This document shows, one piece after another, positions 40,494-48,956 of a DNA stretch of 64,000 nt. A program made the position numbers and the translations under genes. Each line of letters opens with the position of its first letter. Position 1 is the first letter of the stretch. Below the pieces are notes generated by a model. The model made no database searches, had not been told where the DNA came from, and saw only the letters and a program-made list of their open reading frames with translations. Source of the stretch: JACPJP01 sp964650285 (lineage in GTDB: Archaea; Nanobdellota; Nanobdellia; Woesearchaeales; GW2011-AR4); assembly GCA_964650285.1 (NCBI GenBank), contig CAZYSP010000001.1:1-64000 (forward strand), in the 5' to 3' direction.

Positions 40494-41513
40494 ATGGTTG
40501 TACTTAAGAACTATAAAATTGCGACAATAGGATCTCATTCTGCATTGCAAATACTCAAAGGAGCGCATGACGAGGGTTTTTCTACTATAGCGATATGTAA
40601 GAAAGGAATGGAAAGGCCATATAAGAGTTTTAAAGTTGCTGATAAGATAATTTCTGTAGATAATTATAAAGAACTTCTTAAAATACAAAATAAGCTGTTG
40701 AAAGAGAATGTGATTTTAATACCGCATGCTTCCTTTATTGCTTATATGGGTTATGAAGATGTAGAAAAGCTCAAGGTTCCGTATTATGGAAATAAAAAGA
40801 TTTTGAGGTGGGAATCTGACAGGAATCTTGAAAGAAAGTGGCTAAAAGGTGCAGGTTTAAAGCTGCCTAAAATATTCAAGAACCCTAAGCAAATAGACAG
40901 GTCTGTAATTGTTAAGTTTCATGGTGCAAAAGGCGGCAAAGGTTATTTTATTGCAAAGAATTACAATGACTTCAGGAAAAAGATAAAGCCCTATAAGGAT
41001 GAGAAGGGCTATGTGATACAGGAATATATTTTAGGGGTTCCGTTGTTTATACATTATTTCTATTCTTCATTGACTAATGAGTTAGAGATAATGGGTTTTG
41101 ATAAAAGGTATGAGAGCAATGTTGACAGCTTAGGCAGGATTTCAGCAAGAGACCAGTTTGCGCTGGAAAAAGTGGATCCAAGCTATGTTATTGTTGGCAA
41201 TATACCTGTTGTTGTACGTGAATCTTTTTTGCCAAGATTAATGGAAATGGGGGAAGCAGTTGTAAAAGAATCAAAGAAAATAACAGAGAAAGGCTTGTTC
41301 GGGCCTTTCTGCCTAGAGACTATTTTAACTCCAAAAGAAGAGATTATTGTTTTTGAAATCTCTGCAAGAATAGTAGCTGGAACAAATCCTTATGTAGGGG
41401 GAAGCCCTTATACCTGGATAAAATACGACGAGCCTATGAGCACTGGGAGAAGAATTGCCCGCGAGATTAAAATGGCTATTAAGGGGAATAAGTTGAATAA
41501 AGTGTTGGGGTAA
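40494..41513 (+). CDS. purP: PurP-family FAICAR synthetase-like ATP-grasp enzyme 1
   Basis: Archaeal PurP makes FAICAR from AICAR, formate and ATP. The family start ATIGSHSALQILKGAHDEGF, then FIAYMGYEDVE, RKWLKGAGLKLPKIFK, VKFHGAKGGKGYFIA and the ATP-grasp C-terminus ILTPKEEIIVFEISARIVAG are present; 339 aa. TATA box TTTATATA about 27 bases upstream gives a leaderless mRNA. A second paralogue follows at 41758. Since a full PurH is encoded at 57.8 kb, one or both PurP proteins may be redundant or have another role. Confidence 0.9.
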   Translation: MVVLKNYKIATIGSHSALQILKGAHDEGFSTIAICKKGMERPYKSFKVADKIISVDNYKELLKIQNKLLKENVILIPHASFIAYMGYEDVEKLKVPYYGNKKILRWESDRNLERKWLKGAGLKLPKIFKNPKQIDRSVIVKFHGAKGGKGYFIAKNYNDFRKKIKPYKDEKGYVIQEYILGVPLFIHYFYSSLTNELEIMGFDKRYESNVDSLGRISARDQFALEKVDPSYVIVGNIPVVVRESFLPRLMEMGEAVVKESKKITEKGLFGPFCLETILTPKEEIIVFEISARIVAGTNPYVGGSPYTWIKYDEPMSTGRRIAREIKMAIKGNKLNKVLG

Positions 41514-41757
41514 GTACAATAAATAATATTTCAATAAAAGAGTTCCAATAATAAAAATTTCAATAAATAAAAAATACAATAATAAAAAAACAATATCAAT
41601 AAAAAATAATAAAAAACATCAATAGCGACGCAAAACCAACGATTATTTAATAATAATATTTCAATGTTAAAAAGATATTATGTATAAAATAAAATAATGA
41701 GTTAACAAATAATTGTGAATCATAAGATAAAAATTCAATGAATAAAAAATAAATAAA
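41514..41757 (+). other. A-rich spacer and duplicated element before purP2
   Basis: The first ~97 bases are the A-rich CAATAA-type spacer, sharing a long run (AATACAATAATAAAAA...) with the spacer at 27720-27888. The rest (41611-41742) is copy 1 of an element repeated at 53512. No gene is present. Confidence 0.5.
41611..41742 (+). repeat. Duplicated intergenic element, copy 1
   Basis: This ~132-base sequence aligns along its whole length with 53512-53644. Shared blocks are AAAAAACATCA, GCGACGCAAAA, TTAATAATAA, ATTTCAATGT and an exact 29-base run (41707-41735), which includes AATTGTGAATCATAAG. Both copies lie immediately upstream of ATP-dependent enzyme genes on the + strand. The element may be a non-coding RNA gene, a leader or a mobile remnant. 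Confidence 0.6.
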
Positions 41758-42885
41758 ATGATAACATCACAAAAAATAAAACAAATATTGGAAAATTATG
41801 ATAAAAACAATATAACTATTGGGACTCTTGGAGGTCATTCTGCTCTTGATATTTGCAGGGGTGCAAAGCTGCATGGCTTTAAGACAGTAGCTGTTTGTCA
41901 ACGAGGTAGGGAGAAAACATATGAAAAATATTACAGGACAAGGGGTGGTAAGGGAATAATTGATGAAATTATTTTGGTTGATAAGTTTAAGGATATTGTC
42001 AAAAAGGATGTTCAGAAGAAGTTAAGAAGCTTGAATACAATTTTTATACACAATAGATATTTCTGGGTTTACTGCAATTTTAAGGAAATTGAGAATAAGT
42101 TTTTAGTTCCTATATTTGGTACAAGGGACATGGTAAAATTGGAAGAAAGGGATGTTCCAAAAAACCAGTATTATATGCTGCAGAAAGCTGGAATAAGGAT
42201 TCCGAAAATTTTCAAGAATCCAAAACAAATAGACAGATTAGTTATTGTAAAAGTAGCAGAAGCTGCCAGAGGTTATGAAAGGGCATTCTTCTTTTGCACT
42301 AATTATAAAGGGTATTTAGAAAAATCAAAAGAACTTTTAGGGAAAAAAATAATAACAAAACAGGCACTTAAAAAAGCTGTTATTGAGGAGTATATTGTAG
42401 GAGCCCAGGTTAATTTTAATTATTTTTACAGTGCTTTGGATAATGAACTGGAATTAATGGGTACTGATACAAGAAGACAAACAAATTTGGATGGAATTTT
42501 AAGGTTACCAGCAACAGAGCAACTGGAAATTCTGAAATATTTAAAGCCAAAATTGATAGAGACAGGTCATATTGCTGTTACAACAAAAGAGAGTATTTTA
42601 GAAAAAATATTTGATATTGGGGAAAAATTTGTTGCTGCAACTAAGAAATTGCATCAGCCTGGAATTATAGGACCATTTGCACTGCAAGGTGCTGTAGTTG
42701 CAGAGAAAGGCAAGGAAGATATTGTAATATTTGATGTTTCTATGAGGATTCCTGGAAGTCCTGGAACTATGTTTACACCGTACTCTGCTTATTTATACCA
42801 CGAGCCAATTTCATATGGGGAAAGGGTTGCTATGGAAATAAGAAAAGCAGCAGATGATGATAAATTAGACCTAATATGTACCTAA
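41758..42885 (+). CDS. PurP-family ATP-grasp enzyme 2 (paralogue)
   Basis: A second PurP-like protein, 375 aa: ITIGTLGGHSALDICRGAKL, TVAVCQRGREK, VKVAEAARGYERAFF, EEYIVGAQVNFNYFYS and IVIFDVSMRIPGSPGT. The PFRI/NPYVGGSPY region of PurP1 is replaced by PGTMFTPYSAYLY. Archaea such as Pyrococcus also have two or more PurP paralogues, of which one lacks FAICAR synthetase activity, so this could have a different substrate. An A-rich spacer and a duplicated element lie just upstream. guaA follows after 82 bases. Confidence 0.88.
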   Translation: MITSQKIKQILENYDKNNITIGTLGGHSALDICRGAKLHGFKTVAVCQRGREKTYEKYYRTRGGKGIIDEIILVDKFKDIVKKDVQKKLRSLNTIFIHNRYFWVYCNFKEIENKFLVPIFGTRDMVKLEERDVPKNQYYMLQKAGIRIPKIFKNPKQIDRLVIVKVAEAARGYERAFFFCTNYKGYLEKSKELLGKKIITKQALKKAVIEEYIVGAQVNFNYFYSALDNELELMGTDTRRQTNLDGILRLPATEQLEILKYLKPKLIETGHIAVTTKESILEKIFDIGEKFVAATKKLHQPGIIGPFALQGAVVAEKGKEDIVIFDVSMRIPGSPGTMFTPYSAYLYHEPISYGERVAMEIRKAADDDKLDLICT

Positions 42886-42967
42886 AATGATTAAAGTATG
42901 TAAATTAAGTTTTAATATGGCTTTATATAATTTAAACCTACGAAATCATTAATATTAAAAATTTAAA

Positions 42968-44503
42968 ATGACTCAGATAATTGTTATTAATTTTGGATCA
43001 CAAGTAGCACACTTAATAAATAGAAGAATCAGGGAATTAGGGGTTTTCTCAGAATTAGTGCCTTACAATATAACTGCTGAAAAAATTAAAAAATTAAAAC
43101 CAAAAGGGATTATTCTGTCAGGGGGTCCTGCATCGGTTTATGAAAAAAATTCTCCGCAAATTGATAAAAAAATCTTTTTATTAGGGATTCCTATCCTTGG
43201 TATTTGTTATGGCCTGCAACTTATAGGGAAAAATTATGGAAAAGTCTTGCCTGGGAAATTGAAGGAATACGGTAAAAGGAAATTGAAAGTTAAAAAGCAA
43301 GGAAAGTTGTTGAAAAAATTAAACAAAAAAGAGCAAATTTGGATGTCGCATGGCGACCTAGTTGCTTCATTGCCAAAGGATTTTGAAATTTTAGGAAATA
43401 CAGATACATGTAAAATAGCGGCTATGGAAAATAACAAAGCAAAGCTTTATGGCGTTCAGTTTCATCCAGAGGTCGTACATACTCCAAAGGGCATGCAGAT
43501 TCTGAAAAATTTTGTTTTTGATATTTGCAAAGCAAAAAAGGACTGGAGTATTGATTTGGCATCAAAACTGATTGGGGATGTTAAAAAAACTGTAGGGGGT
43601 AATGCTGTGATAATGGGAACTTCTGGCGGTGTTGACAGTACTGTTGCAGCTACATTAATTCATAAAGCAATTGGAAAGCGGTTATATTGTGTTTTCATTG
43701 ATCATGGACTGATAAGAAAAAATGAAGCGAAAATAGTTATGGATAGGTTCAAAAAATTGAAATTTGAAAATGTGTATTTTGTAGATTCCAGCAGTGTTTT
43801 TTTGAATAAATTGAAAGGTGTTGTGGATCCTGAGGAAAAGAGAAAGATTATTGGACATACTTTTATTGAGGTTTTTGAAAAAAAGGTTTTGGAACTTGAG
43901 AAAAGGCATAAGGACATTAAATTTCTTGGGCAGGGGACTATTTATCCTGATAGAATTGAATCAGCGCAGCCAAGTAAGGAGGCTTCTAAGATAAAGAGTC
44001 ATCATAATGTAACTTTACCAAAGAAAATGAAGCTAAAAATTATTGAGCCGTTGAAAGATTTGTATAAAGATGAGGTAAGGAAATTAGGCAAGGAACTAAA
44101 ACTTCCCAGAGAAATTTTATACAGGCATCCATTTCCAGGTCCTGGATTGGCAATAAGAATTTTAGGAGATGCAACAAAAGAAAGATTAGAGATTTTAAGA
44201 GATGCTGATCATATTTTTATGCAAGAATTAAAAAAATCTGGATGTTATGACAAGGTTTGGCAGGCTCTTGCAGCTTTGTTTCCAATAAAGGCAGTTGGTG
44301 TAAAAGGAGATGCAAGAACTTATGAGTATATAATAAGCTTAAGGGCTGTAACTTCAAAAGATGCAATGACAGCAGACTGGGCAAAACTCCCTAACTCACT
44401 TCTAGAAAGAATTTCCTCAAGAATTTTGAATGAAGTCAAAGGTGTTAATAGAGTTGTTTATGACATTAGTCAGAAGCCACCTGCTACGATTGAGTATGAG
44501 TAA
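42968..44503 (+). CDS. guaA: GMP synthase (glutamine-hydrolysing), fused form
   Basis: This enzyme converts XMP to GMP. An N-terminal class I glutaminase: ILSGGPASVYE, the nucleophile in GICYGLQLIG (near residue 80) and VQFHPEVVHTPKG. Then the ATP pyrophosphatase with P-loop GTSGGVDSTVAATL (near residue 219) and the dimerisation domain ending in KPPATIEYE. At 511 aa it is the fused bacterial-like form; many archaea split GuaA into two genes. A TATA box (TTTATATA) lies about 45 bases upstream. Confidence 0.96.
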   Translation: MTQIIVINFGSQVAHLINRRIRELGVFSELVPYNITAEKIKKLKPKGIILSGGPASVYEKNSPQIDKKIFLLGIPILGICYGLQLIGKNYGKVLPGKLKEYGKRKLKVKKQGKLLKKLNKKEQIWMSHGDLVASLPKDFEILGNTDTCKIAAMENNKAKLYGVQFHPEVVHTPKGMQILKNFVFDICKAKKDWSIDLASKLIGDVKKTVGGNAVIMGTSGGVDSTVAATLIHKAIGKRLYCVFIDHGLIRKNEAKIVMDRFKKLKFENVYFVDSSSVFLNKLKGVVDPEEKRKIIGHTFIEVFEKKVLELEKRHKDIKFLGQGTIYPDRIESAQPSKEASKIKSHHNVTLPKKMKLKIIEPLKDLYKDEVRKLGKELKLPREILYRHPFPGPGLAIRILGDATKERLEILRDADHIFMQELKKSGCYDKVWQALAALFPIKAVGVKGDARTYEYIISLRAVTSKDAMTADWAKLPNSLLERISSRILNEVKGVNRVVYDISQKPPATIEYE

Positions 44504-44511
44504 TAAGAGGT

Positions 44512-45945
44512 TTATTTTTCTTCCCACTTCAATATTGGTTTGCGAGCAGCAAGTACTGCATCTAATCTTTTTACAGGGGTTGTGGAAGGGGCGTTTTTTA
44601 GTAAATCGGGGTTTTGTTCTGCTTCCTGCTTTATTTTTATCATTGCTTCTGCAAATTTATCCATGGTTTGTTTTGACTCTGTTTCTGTTGGCTCTATCAT
44701 TATTGCTCCATGGATAATTAATGGGAAGTAGATTGTTGGAGCATGAAAGCCGTAGTCCAATAAGCGCTTTGCAATATCTATTGTTGTTATGTTATTTGGC
44801 ATGTTTTTGTCAGATAATACAAATTCATGCTTGCAGATAGTATCGTAGGGAAGATCGTAATGTTTTTTTAGCTTTGACATAAGGTAATTTGCATTCAGTA
44901 CAGCGTTTTCTGCTACTTGTCTTAGACCTTCTGCACCGAGAGATTTAATATATGTATAGGCTTTTACTAAAACATTGAAGTTTCCATAAAAAACCCTAAC
45001 CTGGCCAATGGAATTTTTTAAATTATAATCGAGGTAATAATTATCATTTTTCTTATTAATTAATGGTGTAGGTAAGTAATCTACTAATTCTTTAATGACG
45101 CCTACTGGACCTGAGCCTGGACCACCGCAGCCATGAGGGGTGGAAAAGGTTTTATGCAGATTAAGATGAACAATATCAAAACCCATGTCTGCAATCTTTA
45201 CAATTCCGAGTATTGCATTAGCATTAGCGCCATCACAGTAGAATAATGAGCCATTGTCGTGCAGGATTCTTGCTATTTCCAGGATGTTTTTGTCAAATAT
45301 ACCTAAAGTATTTGGGTTTGTTAACATTAATCCTGCAACATCCTTAGTCATGTGTTTCTTTAAATCTTCTAAATCAATAATACCTTCATTGTTTGATTTG
45401 ATTTGTATGGCTTCAAATTCACATAAAGCTGCAGAAGCAGGATTTGTTCCATGAGCTGAGTCAGGGATTAGAATTTTGTTTCTTTTTTCATTTTTTATTT
45501 CAAAATATTTTTTTATGATCATTACTCCTGTAAGCTCGCCATGTGAGCCAGCTGCTGGTTGTAAAGTAAACCTTTGCATGCCAGTAATTTCGCACAAATC
45601 TTTTTCTAATTCATAAATAAGTTGTAAAGCACCCTGATTTAATTCCGGGGCAAGAGGATGTATCGCAGTAAATCCTGGAAGTTTTGCTATATCCTCATTT
45701 ATTTTAGGATTGTACTTCATTGTGCATGAGCCTAGAGGATAAAATCCATCATCAACTCCAAAATTTCTTTTTGATAATTCTGTATAATGCCTGACTACAT
45801 CAACTTCAGAAAGTTCTGGAAGCTCTAATTCAGTTCTAAGCAAAGATTTTGGTATTAAATCTGCTTTTTCTGGTACATCTAATTCTGGAAGCTCAACTCC
45901 TGTTCTTCCTTTTGATGTTTTTTCAAAAATTAATTTCATTTTCAA
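44512..45945 (-). CDS. gcvPB: Glycine decarboxylase (P-protein) subunit 2
   Basis: The PLP-binding half of the split P-protein, which decarboxylates glycine and loads the aminomethyl group on GcvH. The PLP lysine motif is HLNLHKTFSTPHGCGGPGSG (near residue 268), with QPAAGSHGELTG near 129 and MLTNPNTLGIF. The length of 477 aa is normal. It is the last gene of gcvT-gcvH-gcvPA-gcvPB on the minus strand, separated from gcvPA by 110 bases of AT-rich DNA that may hold its own promoter. Confidence 0.95.
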   Translation of the reverse strand: MKMKLIFEKTSKGRTGVELPELDVPEKADLIPKSLLRTELELPELSEVDVVRHYTELSKRNFGVDDGFYPLGSCTMKYNPKINEDIAKLPGFTAIHPLAPELNQGALQLIYELEKDLCEITGMQRFTLQPAAGSHGELTGVMIIKKYFEIKNEKRNKILIPDSAHGTNPASAALCEFEAIQIKSNNEGIIDLEDLKKHMTKDVAGLMLTNPNTLGIFDKNILEIARILHDNGSLFYCDGANANAILGIVKIADMGFDIVHLNLHKTFSTPHGCGGPGSGPVGVIKELVDYLPTPLINKKNDNYYLDYNLKNSIGQVRVFYGNFNVLVKAYTYIKSLGAEGLRQVAENAVLNANYLMSKLKKHYDLPYDTICKHEFVLSDKNMPNNITTIDIAKRLLDYGFHAPTIYFPLIIHGAIMIEPTETESKQTMDKFAEAMIKIKQEAEQNPDLLKNAPSTTPVKRLDAVLAARKPILKWEEK

Positions 45946-46055
45946 TAAATTTTATTTTCAATTATTTTGTTTACAATAAATTTTTTAAATTAATCAATAA
46001 TAATTATTTTTATTTCAATGATTTTTTTGTATTATATAATTAAATTAATGAAACT

Positions 46056-47378
46056 TTAATCTAACTCATTTGACAAAACCTCAACTAATTTATCAATATC
46101 CTCTTTTGAGTGCATCTCAGTAATACATACGAGCAAGTGATTTTTTAGTTCTGGATAATATTTTCCCAAATCAAGTCCTGGAACAATATTGTTTTCCTGC
46201 ATTTTTGAGATTAATTTTTCAATATCATTGCATTTTATGACAAATTCATTAAAAAATGGAGAGGTAAAAGGTGCAGCAAAATTATCAATATTTTTTATTT
46301 TTTCAAAGGTATAGTGTGCTTTTTGTAAATTAATGTTTGCTAAAGTTTTTAGCTGCTTGCCCAGCATTGAGAGATAAACTGTTGCAGCAAGAGCCATTAA
46401 TGCCTGGTTGGTGCATATGTTGGAAGTTGCTTTTTCTCTTCTGATATGCTGCTCGCGGGCCTGTAAAGTCAATACAAAACCTTTTTTTCCTTCAGTATCA
46501 TTAGTAATACCGACTATTCTGCCAGGAATCTTTCTCGTATGCTCTTCCTTAACAGCCATGAATCCAAAAGCAGGGCCTCCGAAGTTTAATGGAATTCCAA
46601 AAGACTGGCCGTCTCCAACAACAATATCTGCATTACCAGACTTTGATATTCCAAGAGAAGCAGCTTCAACAATGCAAGTTACTAATAGTGATTTATTTTC
46701 ATGAGTAATTTTTTCAATCTCATCCATGTTTTCTATGCAGCCAAAGAAATTAGGGTTCTGGACAATAACTGCTGAGGTGTTATCATCAATTTCATTTTTT
46801 AAATTTTCAATATCTATGATTCCGTTATTATAATTAATCTCAACACAATTAATATTATGCATTCTACAGTATGTCTGCACAACTTTTCTGTATTCTGGAT
46901 GTATTGTTTTTGGAAGGATAATTTTGTTTTTGTTTGTAATATTATGTGACATAAATACTGCTTCTGCCAGTGCTGTTGAGCCGTCATACATTGATGCGTT
47001 TGCAACATCCATTCCTGTAAGTTTACAAATGTATGTCTGAAATTCAAAAATTGATTGTAATGAGCCCTGGCTTATCTCCGGCTGGTAAGGTGTGTAAGCG
47101 GTATAGAATTCTGACCTCGATATTATATGGTCAACAACTGCTGGTATAAAATGGTTATAGCAACCAGCCCCTAAGAAATTTTTCATTAATTTGTTTTTTT
47201 TGGAAATTTTTTCAGTTTTTTTCCTTACCTCAATTTCAGATAATTTAGTTGAGATTTTTAACTGCTCTTTTGATATTAAATTTTTATCAACATCACTGAA
47301 AAGGTTTAGAATATTATCTACACCAATTTCCTTAAGCATTTCATTTTTTTCTGGTTCTGTGTTTGAGATGTAGTCCAT
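46056..47378 (-). CDS. gcvPA: Glycine decarboxylase (P-protein) subunit 1
   Basis: The other half of the split P-protein. Recognisable segments are MDYISNTEPEKNEML, FLGAGCYNHFIPAVVDHI (near residue 69), YTPYQPEISQGSLQSIFEF, ANASMYDGSTALAEA and REQHIRREKATSNICTNQAL. The length of 440 aa is typical. Its start shares one base with the gcvH stop region (start 47378, gcvH end 47378), so translation is coupled. The split form is common in thermophiles and archaea with this pathway. Confidence 0.95.
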   Translation of the reverse strand: MDYISNTEPEKNEMLKEIGVDNILNLFSDVDKNLISKEQLKISTKLSEIEVRKKTEKISKKNKLMKNFLGAGCYNHFIPAVVDHIISRSEFYTAYTPYQPEISQGSLQSIFEFQTYICKLTGMDVANASMYDGSTALAEAVFMSHNITNKNKIILPKTIHPEYRKVVQTYCRMHNINCVEINYNNGIIDIENLKNEIDDNTSAVIVQNPNFFGCIENMDEIEKITHENKSLLVTCIVEAASLGISKSGNADIVVGDGQSFGIPLNFGGPAFGFMAVKEEHTRKIPGRIVGITNDTEGKKGFVLTLQAREQHIRREKATSNICTNQALMALAATVYLSMLGKQLKTLANINLQKAHYTFEKIKNIDNFAAPFTSPFFNEFVIKCNDIEKLISKMQENNIVPGLDLGKYYPELKNHLLVCITEMHSKEDIDKLVEVLSNELD

Positions 47379-47761
47379 TATTCTTTCTCAATTATTTTTG
47401 TATATTCTTCAGCAGATATCATGCTGTTAAGCTCATTTTTGTCTGCAAGCTTTATTTTAAAGAGCCATCCTTTGTTGTATGGATCATTGTTTATTATCTC
47501 AGGATGGTCTTTGAGCTGCTCATTTATCCTGATTATTTCTCCGGAAACAGGGGCAAATATGTCTGAAACAGACTTAACGGATTCTATTGTGGCAGCTGTT
47601 TTATTTTGTGTAACAGTTTTCCCTATTTCAGGGAGCTCAACAAAAACAATGTCAGTTAAGGCATTTTGTGCAAAATCCGTAATTCCTATTGTGGCTATGT
47701 CATTTTCTATTTTTACCCATTCATGCTCTTTGGTGTATTTCAATTCTTTTGGATTCTCCAT
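47378..47761 (-). CDS. gcvH: Glycine cleavage system H protein
   Basis: The lipoyl carrier that shuttles the aminomethyl intermediate among P, T and L proteins. The lipoylation lysine is in ATIESVKSVSDIFAPVSG (near residue 63). HEWVKIENDIATIGITDFAQ is the N-terminal hallmark. The length of 127 aa is normal. It follows gcvT by one base and overlaps gcvPA by one base. LipA and a lipoate ligase, needed to modify it, are encoded 5-6 kb away. No L-protein (dihydrolipoamide dehydrogenase) is seen in the window. Confidence 0.96.
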   Translation of the reverse strand: MENPKELKYTKEHEWVKIENDIATIGITDFAQNALTDIVFVELPEIGKTVTQNKTAATIESVKSVSDIFAPVSGEIIRINEQLKDHPEIINNDPYNKGWLFKIKLADKNELNSMISAEEYTKIIEKE

Positions 47762-47762
47762 T

Positions 47763-48872
47763 TCATTTTCCTCCTTTATACTTGTAAAAAGGCTTTTTTA
47801 CAATTACAGCATTGTAGAATTTGTCCCTTATTTTTATAGTTATTTTATTTCCAATTTGAGAATGCTCTTTTTTTATTAATGCCATACCCAATGGTTTTCT
47901 AAATGTAGGTGAGAAAGTTCCGGATGTAACATAACCTATGTTTTTATCATGCACAAAAACTTCGTAATTTGCCCGGGGAATGCCTCTGTCAATCATTTCA
48001 AATGCAACAAGTATTTTTTCTGTTCCATACTTTATTTGTTTTTCAAGAATTGATTTACTGATAAAATCTTTTTCCAGGTTTACAGCCCAGTCTAAGCCTG
48101 ATTCAATTGGAGTTATCTTCTCGCTTATCTCATGGCTGTAAAGGGGATAACATGCCTCGATCCTTAAGGTGTCTCTGGCGCCTAAACCAATAGGTTTTAA
48201 TCCCTGGTCTTTTCCTACTTCCATTAATGAATTCCACATTTTTTCTGCTTCTTTTGATGAAAAATATAATTCAAAACCATCTTCTGCAGTATAGCCTGTC
48301 CTGGAGACTAGTGTTTTTATACCTATAATATCTGCTTCAATGAAATGGAATCTTTTAGGAAGTTCTGCAGTGGTTAATTTTTTCAATATTTTTTCAGCCA
48401 AAGGTCCCTGAAGGTCCAGCTTTCCGGTTTTTTCTGATATGTTGCTTATTTCCACATTAAATTTATCTGCATGGCTTTTGATCCAATTAAAATCCTTGTC
48501 TATATTGCCTGCATTTACTACAAGCATAAACTCATTTTCTTTTAATTGGTAAACAAAAATATCGTCTACAGTTGTGCCATTCTCATAACACATCAAAGAA
48601 TACATGGCTTGTCCTGGGTATATTTTATTAAGATTGCTGACAATAAGCTTCTGGAGGAATGATATTGAATCCGGACCCTGAATAATAAATTCTCCCATGT
48701 GGCATACATCAAACAAACCTGCTTTTTCTCTTGTTGCTGTATGCTCATCCATTACATTTGTGTAATATACAGGCAGGTGCCAGCTGTTAAAAGCTACCAT
48801 CTTGGCTCCTAACTGCTCGTGCACATGAGCTAAAGGAGTTTTTTTTAGAGAAATTATGATTATTCCAAACAC
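47763..48872 (-). CDS. gcvT: Glycine cleavage system T protein (aminomethyltransferase)
   Basis: This enzyme transfers the methylene group from GcvH to tetrahydrofolate, releasing ammonia. The family segments KTPLAHVHEQLGAKMVAFNS, DVCHMGEFIIQGPDS, YSLMCYENGTTVDDIFVY, SRTGYTAEDGFELYF and GARDTLRIEACYPLYSHE are all present; 369 aa. The start is GTG at 48872, about 28 bases from a TATA-like box TTATTTAAA at 48904-48896 on the minus strand, so the mRNA is probably leaderless. It leads the gcv run. Confidence 0.95.
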   Translation of the reverse strand: MFGIIIISLKKTPLAHVHEQLGAKMVAFNSWHLPVYYTNVMDEHTATREKAGLFDVCHMGEFIIQGPDSISFLQKLIVSNLNKIYPGQAMYSLMCYENGTTVDDIFVYQLKENEFMLVVNAGNIDKDFNWIKSHADKFNVEISNISEKTGKLDLQGPLAEKILKKLTTAELPKRFHFIEADIIGIKTLVSRTGYTAEDGFELYFSSKEAEKMWNSLMEVGKDQGLKPIGLGARDTLRIEACYPLYSHEISEKITPIESGLDWAVNLEKDFISKSILEKQIKYGTEKILVAFEMIDRGIPRANYEVFVHDKNIGYVTSGTFSPTFRKPLGMALIKKEHSQIGNKITIKIRDKFYNAVIVKKPFYKYKGGK

Positions 48873-48956
48873 CCCAGCTTTCAGAAAAGAGTTCGTTTAA
48901 ATAATTTTTGAATATTATGATTGTGTTAAAAATTTCAAGAACAAATATTGTGCTTT

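Noticed and set aside
41514..41610. CRISPR array in the repeated AT-rich spacers
   Set aside because: The repeats are irregular, low-complexity and lack unique spacers of even length; no cas gene is present.
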